Shown here piece by piece: positions 1 through 7,835 of a stretch of DNA of 64,000 nucleotides. This DNA comes from Candidatus Binatia bacterium. GTDB lineage: Bacteria > Desulfobacterota > Binatia > Bin18. The DNA lies in NCBI GenBank assembly GCA_951812575.1, contig OX638322.1, positions 4,468,501-4,532,500 on the forward strand, read 5' to 3'. The notes beneath the pieces were generated by a model. That model worked only from the letters and a program-made list of their open reading frames with translations, was not told the origin of the DNA and ran no database searches. The position numbers were made by a program, and so were the translations under genes. Position 1 is the stretch's first letter. Every line of letters begins with the position of its first letter.

Positions 1-364
1 CCTGATTGAAGCCTGGCTCCAGTCCTTCCCGAGCGATGACGCGGCCCTGCACGTGCTGGCCGAAGAGCGCATTCCCTGCGCACCCGTTCTTGATGTGGGG
101 CAGGCTTTTCATCATCCGCATATCCGCGCGCGCGGCATGGTCACCGAGATCGAGCATCCCGTATTTGGCCGGATGGAGATTACCAATACACCGTTCGTCT
201 TTTCCGAAACACCGCGTGAAGTTCAGGGCCCTGCACCGCTCGTCGGCCAGCATAATGCGGCGATTCTCAGCACCCATCTGGGCTATTCCGCAGCCGAGAT
301 TGCCCGGCTCACCGAGGCCGGAGTTCTGATGGAGGAAGAGAAGGTGAAGGAGCTGGCAGCGTAA
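1..364 (+). CDS. CoA transferase family III (CaiB/BaiF), C-terminal part
   Basis: The reading frame is open from base 2, so this is the last ~120 residues of a gene that begins before the window. The visible part carries the family III C-terminal pattern: an I-P-C-A-P-V-L-D stretch, then H-P-H-I-R-A-R-G-M, a P-L-V-G-Q-H-N turn and a final L-G-Y-S-A-A-E-I-A-R-L helix. Family members move CoA between acyl-CoAs and carboxylic acids in the cytoplasm without a ping-pong anhydride mechanism. The substrate cannot be told from this piece; the catalytic Asp lies upstream. The acyl-CoA enzymes further on suit an acyl-CoA catabolism setting. Confidence 0.85.
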   Translation, partial: LIEAWLQSFPSDDAALHVLAEERIPCAPVLDVGQAFHHPHIRARGMVTEIEHPVFGRMEITNTPFVFSETPREVQGPAPLVGQHNAAILSTHLGYSAAEIARLTEAGVLMEEEKVKELAA

Positions 365-396
365 ACCTGAAGCAAGGCTTCGTTTTCAGGATAGAT

Positions 397-744
397 ATGG
401 GGAGAATCCCGAACGCAGAACGAGCCTTCGTCGATATCCGTAAACTACAAGATTACGCGCTGAATACAGAACATCGAGTCGGCAAACATAAAGCCTTGTT
501 GTTTACTACACGCCTGGGAATAAACTCGGATAATTCCGAAGAACTTCGAACCCTCTTGCTCTAAGCAGTCAAAGAGCATGATGCTGATATCCACGGCAGA
601 GACGAATATGGGCAACGATATTGCGTGGACTTTATATTGGAATGGAAAGGGAGGAAGGCTTCCCCGCGAAGTGTATGGAATATACGCCCCGCTGAGGATT
701 TCCCGCGCCTTATAACGTGCTATCCAATTCAGGAGGTAGACTGA
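397..744 (+). pseudogene. DUF6883-like protein, interrupted by an in-frame TAA
   Basis: Reading from ATG 397 gives about 115 codons that resemble DUF6883 throughout: P-N-A-E-R-A-F-V-D-I near the start, G-K-H-K-A-L-L-F in the middle, and P-A-E-D-F-P-R-L-I-T-C-Y at the end. One TAA at 562-564 interrupts it between Leu-Leu-Leu and Ala-Val-Lys, where a GAA or GAG codon would fit. The frame is otherwise open to TGA 742-744, which overlaps the ATG of the DUF4926 gene. From memory, DUF6883 and DUF4926 genes are often adjacent and toxin-antitoxin-like, but their function is not known to me. This is either a recent nonsense mutation or a sequencing error. Confidence 0.6.
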
Positions 745-986
745 TGAGCACTGATATGAGACTGCTTGATGTCGTAGCGTTGACAACCGACCTTCCAGAC
801 TGCGGCCTTCATCGGGGAGAAATTGGAACGGTTGTTGAGTGCCATACGGACGACGCTTTTGAAGTCGAGTTCGTCGCCCGAGACGGCTACACTTACGCTC
901 TTGTCACGTTACACAGTGATCAGCTTATCCCGCTCAGGCAGAAGCGAGAACATTCGGACCCGGCTCCTGTCCCGGCAGCATTATAG
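744..986 (+). CDS. DUF4926 domain protein
   Basis: An 80-residue protein matching the DUF4926 pattern: L-L-D-V-V-A-L at the start, G-L-H-R-G-E-I-G-T-V-V-E in the middle, then F-E-V-E-F and T-Y-A-L-V-T-L. This looks like a small SH3-like beta barrel. An AGGAGG at 731-736 sits 7 bases before ATG 744, which decides the start over the upstream in-frame codon at 717. The ATG overlaps the stop of the DUF6883 frame (TGATG), so the two are translationally coupled. DUF4926 proteins are usually partners of a second small protein, often DUF6883. The partner here is broken, so this one may be orphaned. Function unknown. Confidence 0.7.
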   Translation: MSTDMRLLDVVALTTDLPDCGLHRGEIGTVVECHTDDAFEVEFVARDGYTYALVTLHSDQLIPLRQKREHSDPAPVPAAL

Positions 987-997
987 CGCCGAGTAGA

Positions 998-1033
998 TAT
1001 TGCAACGCTGGTATCAACAACATAGGTACTCAC
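998..1033 (-). pseudogene. 5' remnant of a PIN-domain (VapC-type) toxin
   Basis: Directly after the antitoxin, a GTG at 1033 overlaps its TGA stop (GTGA). It opens a frame starting M-S-T-Y-V-V-D-T-S-V-A-I. This matches the first strand of PIN domains, including the first metal-binding Asp. After about position 998 the frame no longer resembles PIN (it reads S-T-R-R-Y-N-A-A) and stops after a few dozen codons. The four-base overlap is typical of FitAB/VapBC operons. The toxin has therefore been cut to a stub, with the DUF4926 gene ending 12 bases beyond the apparent junction. Confidence 0.5.
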
Positions 1034-1266
1034 CGTTTACGGTCCTCTCGGATAAGCGCCGTACTATCAGAGAAAGTTCGCCGCGACTTTTTCATTTTCT
1101 CTCGAAACTGCCTTACGCTCTGCCACGTATCCATCCCATCAGGTCGTACCGTCTGTTCGAGTAGCAGCTTCAACTCAGCCTGGAGAGAGCGTCCGTTCCC
1201 TGCGGCCCGCTTCTTCAGTTGAGCAACCGTTTTTTCGTCCAAGTTGCGTACAAGTACCTGAGCCAT
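1030..1266 (-). CDS. FitA/VapB-type ribbon-helix-helix antitoxin
   Basis: A 78-residue protein beginning M-A-Q-V-L-V-R-N-L-D. Next come the FitA-like helices (V-A-Q-L-K-K-R-A-A, then G-R-S-L-Q-A-E-L-K-L-L-L) and a charged tail that would bind the toxin groove. The family binds the operon promoter as a ribbon-helix-helix dimer and neutralises a PIN RNase. ATG 1266 is preferred to the codon at 1293, because the family starts right at this strand. The toxin gene that should follow is reduced to a stub, so the antitoxin is probably orphaned. Confidence 0.8.
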   Translation of the reverse strand: MAQVLVRNLDEKTVAQLKKRAAGNGRSLQAELKLLLEQTVRPDGMDTWQSVRQFREKMKKSRRTFSDSTALIREDRKR

Positions 1267-1435
1267 GACGTACCATCCCCAGCTTTTGCTCATGTTGATA
1301 TCAAGATGATAACATTGAGGGCAAGCCTTGGGCCAGGAAGGCTATCAGAAAACTCGGCAGCATAGGCTGACGTTAGACAGCTTCTCTGGAGCTCAACCGA
1401 CCCTCTCAAGGAAGAGATCGTATTCCGGCCTGTTC

Positions 1436-2314
1436 TTACTCCGCGGTAGGCCCGACCCCCGCGACCGTCGTGCGATACATGACCCGGCGGTAGCGGGTCT
1501 TGTCCCAGGGGCGGCCACGGTGGAGACAGCAGCGGTTGTCCCAGATCACCAGATCGTTATCGCGCCAGGTGTGGCGAAGGGTGTACTGGGGCTGGGTGGC
1601 GATCTCCGTCAGTTCCCTGAGTAGCGCCCGGCCTTCTTCGAGCGGCATCCCGCGTATATATGAGGCGTGGGCTCCGGCATAAAAATTCCTGCGACCGTTG
1701 GACGGGTTGGCGCGAACCACCGCCTGCGGCACCGATGGGGTCTCGCGCTTCTGTTCCTCGGTCATCAGCTTCGGATCGATCAAGCTGCGGTTATACGCAA
1801 AATCATGAATGGCGATCAGCGGATCAATCTGCTCGCGCAGGGCTGCGGACAGGGCGGCGTAGGCGGCCCGCTCGGTCGCAAACTCGGTCTCTCCCCCAGT
1901 CGGCGGGACTTCACGGCCGGACAGCAGGGAGGCGGTTGCCGGAACATGCTTGAACGAGCTGTCGGTGTGCCACATTTCGTTACCCGAGTTAAAGACCATG
2001 CGCTTGTCTGTCGGCGGGATAATACTCTTCGTCCCAGGCTCGACGTTTGAGAGATCGGCAATCTCGGTCCCACCACCGGCATTTTGCACGACGGTTTTCT
2101 CCAGTCCGCCAAAGCTACCGATCTCGGAAAAGAGCCGGCTGAAACGAATCTGCTGCTCGTCGTTTATTTTCTGGTTGTGGAAAACCAGGATGGAATACTC
2201 GTCAAATAAGTCGACGATGTCACGCATGGCAGTTGCGCTGACACCTGCCGCGATATCCACGCCCTCAACTTCTGCCCCAAAGACAGCCGTAATTTTCGAG
2301 AACGATACCGCCAT
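1436..2314 (-). CDS. TauD/TfdA-family Fe(II)/2-oxoglutarate dioxygenase
   Basis: A 292-residue protein typical in length for TauD-like enzymes, which hydroxylate substrates using Fe(II), oxygen and 2-oxoglutarate. The iron triad is visible: His116 and Asp118 in W-H-T-D-S-S-F, and a distal His near residue 265 in C-C-L-H-R-G-R-P-W. A following Y-R-R-V-M-Y-R segment supplies the oxoglutarate-binding Arg. Two ATGs lie close together, at 2320 and 2314. The AGGAGG at 2323-2328 stands only 2 bases from the first but about 8 from the second, so 2314 is chosen. The substrate is unknown; taurine is not implied. The Nudix gene lies just upstream on the same strand, 31 bases away. Confidence 0.9.
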   Translation of the reverse strand: MAVSFSKITAVFGAEVEGVDIAAGVSATAMRDIVDLFDEYSILVFHNQKINDEQQIRFSRLFSEIGSFGGLEKTVVQNAGGGTEIADLSNVEPGTKSIIPPTDKRMVFNSGNEMWHTDSSFKHVPATASLLSGREVPPTGGETEFATERAAYAALSAALREQIDPLIAIHDFAYNRSLIDPKLMTEEQKRETPSVPQAVVRANPSNGRRNFYAGAHASYIRGMPLEEGRALLRELTEIATQPQYTLRHTWRDNDLVIWDNRCCLHRGRPWDKTRYRRVMYRTTVAGVGPTAE

Positions 2315-2345
2315 GGTCATGTCCTCCTGAAAAGTGCAACAACCC

Positions 2346-3053
2346 TCAGCCGGCACACTCCTGCGCGATTTCATAGCGCCAGCCATTTTGACGCATCCAT
2401 AACCGGTGCCGCCTTCCCGGCGCATCAACATTCGAGGATTCGTAGCCGGCGTCGCCACGATACAGCGAACAGTAGCCGCCCTCGATTTTCTCAAGCTTGG
2501 GGAAAAAAATGTCCGGCTCACGGCCGCGTATATACGCCAGCGCGTCCCTGGCGGTCTCAAAAGCGGAGAGCTTCGTCAACGAGACAAACGTTGGCGGCGG
2601 CAGCTCAATCTCGCCGGCCTGCCGCGCCGCCAGCGCCTGGTGCGGGCGCATCCAGGTATGGGCGCTGATTTCTGTACCATCGACCTGAACGGCATCCTTA
2701 CCGGCCTGGGTAGCAAAGAACCAGGTTGAAAAACGCTTCGGTCGGACCAGCGGTGTGGTCCAGTGTGAAAAATAGAGCAAGGTCTGTGTCGAGAGGCTGA
2801 GACCGGCTTCTTCCTGAGCCTCGCGAACCGCGGCCTGCCGGGCGGCAGCCAGCATATCGGCCGGCGCATCCGGGTTATGATCTTCGGGATCAATATGGCC
2901 GCCGGGGAACACCCAGGCACCGCCGTGAAAGGCCGTTCTCGCGTTCCGGCGTAATAACAGGGCTTCGATGCCTTTTTGCCCACCGTTCGCATCCCGGAGC
3001 ACAATGACTGTAGCGGCAGGGGCCGCGGTGGGCGTCGTTTTGTTTTCTGACAT
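2346..3053 (-). CDS. Nudix hydrolase (NUDT19/CoA-diphosphatase-like)
   Basis: A 235-residue protein. The Nudix box runs from G-G-H-I-D-P around residue 51 to R-E-A-Q-E-E-A-G at 77-84. The box contains an insert before the R-E-x-x-E-E helix, as in the larger NUDT19-type branch. The C-terminal half (T-P-L-V-R-P-K-R-F-S-T-W-F-F) also fits that branch. Nudix enzymes hydrolyse nucleoside-diphosphate-linked substrates; NUDT19 relatives prefer CoA and acyl-CoA esters. A CoA or acyl-CoA substrate would suit the acyl-CoA enzymes nearby, but that is inference. It shares the minus strand with the TauD gene and may be cotranscribed. Confidence 0.85.
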   Translation of the reverse strand: MSENKTTPTAAPAATVIVLRDANGGQKGIEALLLRRNARTAFHGGAWVFPGGHIDPEDHNPDAPADMLAAARQAAVREAQEEAGLSLSTQTLLYFSHWTTPLVRPKRFSTWFFATQAGKDAVQVDGTEISAHTWMRPHQALAARQAGEIELPPPTFVSLTKLSAFETARDALAYIRGREPDIFFPKLEKIEGGYCSLYRGDAGYESSNVDAPGRRHRLWMRQNGWRYEIAQECAG

Positions 3054-3193
3054 GTATCGAATGTACCCGAGGGGTGGACTGAGGAGCAGAGCGCGCGTGG
3101 CGAGCGTGCTGCCATACCAAAGACAACGCCCGGAGTCCGTCCGTCAGAACTCCGAGCGTTTGTGACCGATACGCGCTTCAGCAGCACGACCGC

Positions 3194-3721
3194 CTAGGCA
3201 GCTTTCTTCTTCGTAGTCCGCTTTCTGGCGGTCACACGCTTTTTCGACGTGGTTCTTTTTCGTACTGCGGCTTTCTTTTTGGCGGCTTCATGGGCTTGCT
3301 GCATACGCCGAATCTCTTCCCAGCCGAGATAGCCGGTGAACTCGTCTTTGCCAAAGAAGATGACCGGGCCGTCACACATGAACAGATATTCTGTATCTTC
3401 TAACGCAGTGGTGGCTCCGTGGACCATGCCGTTGGCCTCATGGACATAATCGCCGGCGTTAAATGTACCGCCCCGGACTTTGAGTTTCCCCGACAGAATA
3501 TAGGTATGCGCCGCACTCAAATGTTTATGCGGGGGGGCCACATAGCCCTTCAGCCAACGGAAATGCACCATCCAGCGGCCGCTCTCTTCTCCGGTCCACA
3601 GCACCCTCATAAAGGCGCGTTCGGGATCATCCGGGTTGGGAATCCAATCCGCGTCCGACGACTGTGTGATTGCGTCCATCAATTCGCTGTTAATCGGACG
3701 AATCTCTTGTGGTAGAGCCAT
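3194..3721 (-). CDS. Cupin-domain protein with a lysine/arginine-rich C-terminal tail
   Basis: A 175-residue protein. Residues 35-125 form one cupin barrel with likely metal ligands His65 and His67 (P-P-H-K-H), plus His94 and His101. From about residue 148 it changes to a low-complexity basic tail made only of Lys, Arg, Ala, Thr, Val and Ser. About half of the last 28 residues are basic. The tail resembles histone-H1-like or HU-tail sequences more than an enzyme. The ATG at 3721 has GAGGAGG upstream at good spacing; longer forms would read into the intergenic repeat. The cupin is probably a small oxygenase or sensor; the tail suggests binding to nucleic acid or another polyanion. Confidence 0.75.
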   Translation of the reverse strand: MALPQEIRPINSELMDAITQSSDADWIPNPDDPERAFMRVLWTGEESGRWMVHFRWLKGYVAPPHKHLSAAHTYILSGKLKVRGGTFNAGDYVHEANGMVHGATTALEDTEYLFMCDGPVIFFGKDEFTGYLGWEEIRRMQQAHEAAKKKAAVRKRTTSKKRVTARKRTTKKKAA

Positions 3722-3810
3722 AGTTCCCTCCTCACTATAATCGTGCCTTCTTACATGCCTGTCCGCGCGTCGAGATGCAAGCCGCCCGTGCCCTCCCCTG
3801 CCCTTTCTCG

Positions 3811-3838
3811 GTAGGGGCGACGCATGCGTTGCCCCTAC
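3811..3838. repeat. Dispersed palindrome (GTAGGGGCGACGC type), copy 1
   Basis: A near-perfect inverted repeat: GTAGGGGCGACGC followed by GCGTTGCCCCTAC around a short centre. A second copy lies at 7772-7799. Both stand just outside gene ends in this catabolic region, like REP or small MITE-type elements. There is no coding content. Confidence 0.75.
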
Positions 3839-3917
3839 TCGATACAATCGCCGCTACTCGTTACAGTAGGCTGGCTTCGCTCAAGACGGGCAATCTTCGG
3901 AAGAAGGGCAATCAGCC

Positions 3918-4658
3918 ATGAATGAAATCGATTTCAGCAAGAAAACCGTTCTCGTTATTGGCGGGTCGAGCGGGATAGGAAACGGCATAGCCCGCCGTTT
4001 TCGCGACCACGGCGCGCGGGTCTTTGTCTCTGGCACCCGGGCAAGCGCCGCAGATTATGCAGACGAAGACGGCTCAGAGTTGGACGGCCTGCACTATTTC
4101 CAATGGGACGTGTCAAGCGACAGTAACGTCGAAGCCCTGCAATCACCCTGTGACTCCCTCGACGTGCTGGTCGTCTCACAGGGCATTGTCGAGTATAAGC
4201 GGGCCGAGTTTCAGATGCCAACCTTCAGGCGCGTGCTGGACGTCAATCTCATGAGCGTCATGAGTAGTTGCACCAAATTCCAGCCCATGCTGGCCAAAAC
4301 ACAGGGCAGCATCATCCTGCTCGGCTCGGGAGCGAGTTTTTTCTCGGTGTTGGGGAATCCCGCCTATAGCGCCAGTAAGGGCGCGCTCGTCACCCTGACC
4401 AAAACTCTAGCCGAGGCCTGGGCCGGGGATGGCATTCGGGTGAACGGGATTGCTCCAGGGTTAATTGCCACCAAGATCACCAAGGTCACCTGGGGCCATC
4501 CGCGCCGCTATCAGGATTCGCTGGACTCTATTCCCATGAAGCGCTGGGGGACGCCGGAAGACATGGGAGGAATTGCATTGTTTCTGGCCTCGCCGCTGGC
4601 GTCGTATCTCACCGGCCAGATGTTGATCGCTGATGGAGGCATGAGCCTGGGCCTGTAA
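3918..4658 (+). CDS. Short-chain dehydrogenase/reductase (SDR)
   Basis: A 246-residue classical SDR that oxidises or reduces a carbonyl/alcohol with NAD(P). The cofactor motif G-G-S-S-G-I-G lies at residues 15-21, the catalytic Y-S-A-S-K around 151-155, and G-I-A-P-G-L follows. The usual N-N-A-G motif is replaced by V-V-S-Q-G, a small departure also seen in other SDRs. The end (L-I-A-D-G-G-M-S) is typical of FabG-like enzymes. It is followed 21 bases later by an NhaC antiporter on the same strand. Substrate not predictable. Confidence 0.88.
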   Translation: MNEIDFSKKTVLVIGGSSGIGNGIARRFRDHGARVFVSGTRASAADYADEDGSELDGLHYFQWDVSSDSNVEALQSPCDSLDVLVVSQGIVEYKRAEFQMPTFRRVLDVNLMSVMSSCTKFQPMLAKTQGSIILLGSGASFFSVLGNPAYSASKGALVTLTKTLAEAWAGDGIRVNGIAPGLIATKITKVTWGHPRRYQDSLDSIPMKRWGTPEDMGGIALFLASPLASYLTGQMLIADGGMSLGL

Positions 4659-4679
4659 GCACGCCGGTGGGCACACCCT

Positions 4680-6215
4680 ATGGAATGGTATGGCTCACCC
4701 CTCACCCTCCTCCCGCCGCTGGTCACGATTGGCCTGGCGATTGTCACCCAACGGGTCCGTCTCTCACTGAGCATCGGCCTGGGGTTCGGTGCGCTCCTCG
4801 CCACCCAACTCGACCCTCTGGCTGCGGCCACGCTGACGGCCGGTTTACTCTTCCACGTGGCACTTGCTACCGACAATATCCTCATTACGACCTTTTCCCT
4901 CCTCGTTGCCGGCATGGTCGCGGTCATTGAACACAATGGCGGAACCATCGCGCTTGTCCGCAAGGCCGAACGGGTCGTGCGCGGCCCACGGAGCGCTATG
5001 GCTGCCAGTTGGTTAGCCGGTCTGTTCGTCTTCTTCGACGATTATGCCAACTGCCTGATGGTCGGCACTACCTTTCGGCCTCTCTACGACCGGCACAAGC
5101 TCTCGCACGCCAAGCTCGCCTATATTGTGGATTCAACCGCGGCTCCGGTGGCTTCGTTTGCCATTATCTCAACCTGGATCGGCTACGAGTTGGGGCTGCT
5201 CGCCGACGCGCTCGACGGTGTTCCGCTTGCCGGTGGTCTCTTGGTCTTCTTTGTGAGCACCCTGCCGTTTCGTTTTTACAGCATCTATTCTTTGGCTTTT
5301 GCTGGCGCGGTTGCCCTGTCGGGCCGGGACTTTGGACCCATGGCCCGTCTGGAGCACAAAACGCGAGCCGCGACGCTCACTGTCGAGCAGAACAATACGC
5401 CCAAGCCGGCTCAGTCCGCTTGGCTGGCGGCGGGCCCTATTCTGAGCCTCCTGCTGGCAACCGTGGCCTTTCTCTATTTAGACGGTCGAGCCAGTGCAGG
5501 AGCGAGTGGTCCGGCCAGTCCCACACTCCTCTCGATTATGGGGGCGGCTGATGCCTATCGGTCTATGGTATTGGGTGCCGGCGCTGCTTTTGTCGTGTCC
5601 GTCGTGCTGTCCTTATCCAGCCATACTCTCACCCTCCCCGGAGTGCTCTGGGCGAGCTGGCAAGGCATGCGGCGTATTGTTGGAGCGCTGGTGATTCTGT
5701 ATCTGGCCTGGGGATTGGGGGCGGCTCTCGAAACCACAGGCACGGCGCATGCCCTGACCAATTTACTCACCGATAGCGTGACCACGTGGAGCCTGCCCGC
5801 GCTGACATTTCTGGTGGCAGCGGCAATTTCTTTTGCGACTGGAAGCTCGTTTAGCACGATGGCCATTCTCATTCCGCTGGTCGTTCCCCTGGCCGTCTCC
5901 CTTGCAGGTGGGACGGCCGGCCCCCCGGTCCTGGCCACGGTTGGGGCGGTCCTCGCCGGCGCCTGCTTTGGCGACCATATCTCACCGATTTCAGACACGA
6001 CGATACTGTCTGCCACCGCCAGCGGGGTCGAGGTCATCACCCATGTACGGACGCAGTTACCATACGCGCTCACGGTTGGAGCGGTCTCGCTGTGCCTGGG
6101 CTATCTGCCGGCCGGCTTTGGCGTTTCACCCCTTCTTTTACTCCCTCTGGGAGTTGGCCTGGGTGTCGCGCTGGTATGGGTCTTGGGGCGAACGGGCGAG
6201 GCGGGTGATTTATAG
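4680..6215 (+). CDS. NhaC-family Na+/H+ antiporter
   Basis: A 511-residue integral membrane protein with about 11-12 hydrophobic segments. It has the NhaC-family hallmarks: F-F-D-D-Y-A-N in the first half, Y-I-V-D-S-T-A-A-P-V-A-S next, and G-D-H-I-S-P-I-S-D-T-T-I in the second half. NhaC-type carriers exchange Na+ (or an organic solute) for protons across the inner membrane. A related gene lies at 44072-45829 and shares both motifs. It may be cotranscribed with the SDR upstream. Real substrate uncertain. Confidence 0.88.
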   Translation: MEWYGSPLTLLPPLVTIGLAIVTQRVRLSLSIGLGFGALLATQLDPLAAATLTAGLLFHVALATDNILITTFSLLVAGMVAVIEHNGGTIALVRKAERVVRGPRSAMAASWLAGLFVFFDDYANCLMVGTTFRPLYDRHKLSHAKLAYIVDSTAAPVASFAIISTWIGYELGLLADALDGVPLAGGLLVFFVSTLPFRFYSIYSLAFAGAVALSGRDFGPMARLEHKTRAATLTVEQNNTPKPAQSAWLAAGPILSLLLATVAFLYLDGRASAGASGPASPTLLSIMGAADAYRSMVLGAGAAFVVSVVLSLSSHTLTLPGVLWASWQGMRRIVGALVILYLAWGLGAALETTGTAHALTNLLTDSVTTWSLPALTFLVAAAISFATGSSFSTMAILIPLVVPLAVSLAGGTAGPPVLATVGAVLAGACFGDHISPISDTTILSATASGVEVITHVRTQLPYALTVGAVSLCLGYLPAGFGVSPLLLLPLGVGLGVALVWVLGRTGEAGDL

Positions 6216-6284
6216 CCGGGCTGGCGACTCTGGCAGCCGGACAGCCCGGCGGACAGTCGGGTTGATCTTTTTTGACGCAGGCGT

Positions 6285-6965
6285 CTACTCAATCATCTCT
6301 GCCCCACCCCAGACAAAATTCAGGGCCGTCGCCCCGTTTTTGCTTGTGACGGTGTGGGTGCACCCGTTGGGTCGATAGCTCATATTCCCGGTTGGCACCG
6401 GGCCGGACTCATCCTCGTTTTCTCCTTCGATCACGAAGATGAGTTCATCCCCGTTATGGCGATGCAGGGGCAGCACCGAGCCCGGCTCAAAGCGCGCCAG
6501 CACTGCCCGCCGCCCGACCGCCTGATCTTCCCAAACGGATTTCAGACGGATACCCGGCCGGGCCTCAACCCATTCCAGCCCACTCAGCGAAAAGACCTGG
6601 GACGGTGGGGCGTCCCCCCGTTCGGTCGCGGGCTCTACCCCGCCGGTGATAATCGCAATGGCGGTGGCCCCGGTGCTGCTCGATACGCTGTGGACGCACC
6701 CGTCAGGCCGATAGCCCATATTACCCGCGGTGATCGTGCCAAACTCGTCAGACAGGGTCCCTTCGATGAGATAGACCAGCTCATCGCCCACATGCTTGTG
6801 GGTGGGCATTTGCAGGCCGGGCGTGATCCTCGTCATCAGCGCCCGTCGGTTGGTTTTTTCGTCAGTCCACAGGCTGCGGGCCTGCACGCCCGGCATCAAT
6901 TCCTGCCAGGCAAAGTCATTGACAGCGATCAGCCGTGATTGCGAGCTCTCGTGCTGTGCGGCCAT
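6285..6965 (-). CDS. Two-domain cupin (ChrR-like bicupin)
   Basis: A 226-residue protein made of two tandem cupin domains. Each contains H-x-H then G-D-E-L and a late His in a Y-R-P-x-G-C-x-H turn (first ligands His56, His58, Glu62 and His92; second set about 160-205). ChrR-type cupins bind Zn in anti-sigma factors, but the N-terminal anti-sigma part is absent here. The closest uses are metal-dependent dioxygenases or small sensors. ATG 6965 with AGGAGG just upstream is the start. It shares the strand with the VOC gene, whose stop is 22 bases upstream, so the two look like an operon. Confidence 0.82.
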   Translation of the reverse strand: MAAQHESSQSRLIAVNDFAWQELMPGVQARSLWTDEKTNRRALMTRITPGLQMPTHKHVGDELVYLIEGTLSDEFGTITAGNMGYRPDGCVHSVSSSTGATAIAIITGGVEPATERGDAPPSQVFSLSGLEWVEARPGIRLKSVWEDQAVGRRAVLARFEPGSVLPLHRHNGDELIFVIEGENEDESGPVPTGNMSYRPNGCTHTVTSKNGATALNFVWGGAEMIE

Positions 6966-6987
6966 ATCTCCTCCTGCAGGCACGTCG

Positions 6988-7677
6988 TCAGTGATTCGGT
7001 TGGACGGGCGGTGTCGTCTCGCTCAGTTTTTCAGTCACGTCCTTATCTGACATCGAATAGACGACCTCTTGACCCGGCGGGAACTGCATCGGGGGGTCAT
7101 TCAAATCCACTTCGGGGTTTTGGACTGCACCCCCCTGGGACTCGAATGCCGGAGGATTTTTATACTGTTCCAGCTCTTCCAGACTGATGCCGTTGAGTTT
7201 CACCACCTCGGGATCGATCCACGATTCGGCATCAATCGCGTCGCCCTCGGAAGTCGAGAATTCGAGCATCATGCCCTCTGGCCCGGCAAAATAAATGGAC
7301 TTGCAAAAACCATGATCCAGCGGCCCCATGACCCAGTGCCCGTGCGAGCGGACGCGATCCCGCATGGTCAGCAAATCTTCTTCCGTGTCTACGTTGAGGG
7401 CCAGATGCTGCATGGCGCCGGGTGCCACCAGACCCGCAGTCCAGCTCGCATGGGAGACTCCGGTTTGGGGCTGAATCTCACCACTCTCCGGTCCCTGGAC
7501 AAAGGCAATTGATGAACTGTCGCCCAGCCGGACAAAGCCGTGATAGGTATTCTTCACACCATGCATCCAGTACAGCGCAACCAGTTCCATACCGACAACC
7601 TGGGTGAAAAACTCAATCTGCTCTTTCATGTCTTTGGTACAAATCGCCAGATGATGCACGCCATTCGGTAGGCCCAT
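6988..7677 (-). CDS. VOC-superfamily glyoxalase/dioxygenase-like protein
   Basis: A 229-residue protein with the paired beta-alpha-beta-beta-beta fold of the vicinal oxygen chelate superfamily. The possible metal-ligand sites are V-H-H-L at residues 7-10, a M-Q-H-L-A-L-N segment near 89-95, and M-M-L-E-F near 136-140. The last 70 residues are acidic and proline-rich and look disordered. VOC enzymes include extradiol dioxygenases and glyoxalases; the reaction here cannot be assigned. Start ATG 7677 has a GGGAGG upstream. It is likely cotranscribed with the bicupin. Confidence 0.8.
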   Translation of the reverse strand: MGLPNGVHHLAICTKDMKEQIEFFTQVVGMELVALYWMHGVKNTYHGFVRLGDSSSIAFVQGPESGEIQPQTGVSHASWTAGLVAPGAMQHLALNVDTEEDLLTMRDRVRSHGHWVMGPLDHGFCKSIYFAGPEGMMLEFSTSEGDAIDAESWIDPEVVKLNGISLEELEQYKNPPAFESQGGAVQNPEVDLNDPPMQFPPGQEVVYSMSDKDVTEKLSETTPPVQPNH

Positions 7678-7771
7678 AGTCTTCCCTCCCTGTGGAATGA
7701 TGTTGATGCTTCAACATCCCACTTGCGCATATGAGAGTCAAGGTTCAATTCTCCCTTTTTATGCTAAGGTA

Positions 7772-7799
7772 GTAGGGGCGACGCGTGCGTCGCCCCTAC
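7772..7799. repeat. Dispersed palindrome (GTAGGGGCGACGC type), copy 2
   Basis: Second copy of the inverted repeat seen at 3811-3838, here a perfect palindrome apart from its centre. It lies in the leader of the acyl-CoA dehydrogenase gene, about 35 bases before the start codon, so it could form a hairpin in the transcript. Confidence 0.75.
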
Positions 7800-7835
7800 A
7801 GACGCAGGGACAGGAATCACGAGGAGACGGCTGGT

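Noticed and set aside
445..786. A 113-codon minus-strand frame
   Set aside because: It is antisense to the DUF6883-DUF4926 pair, which have clear family patterns, RBS and overlap; no such evidence exists for this frame.
6216..6284. Possible terminator between the NhaC gene and the bicupin gene
   Set aside because: GC-rich partial dyads and a T-run exist, but no clear stem is adjacent to the T-run, so I do not list it.
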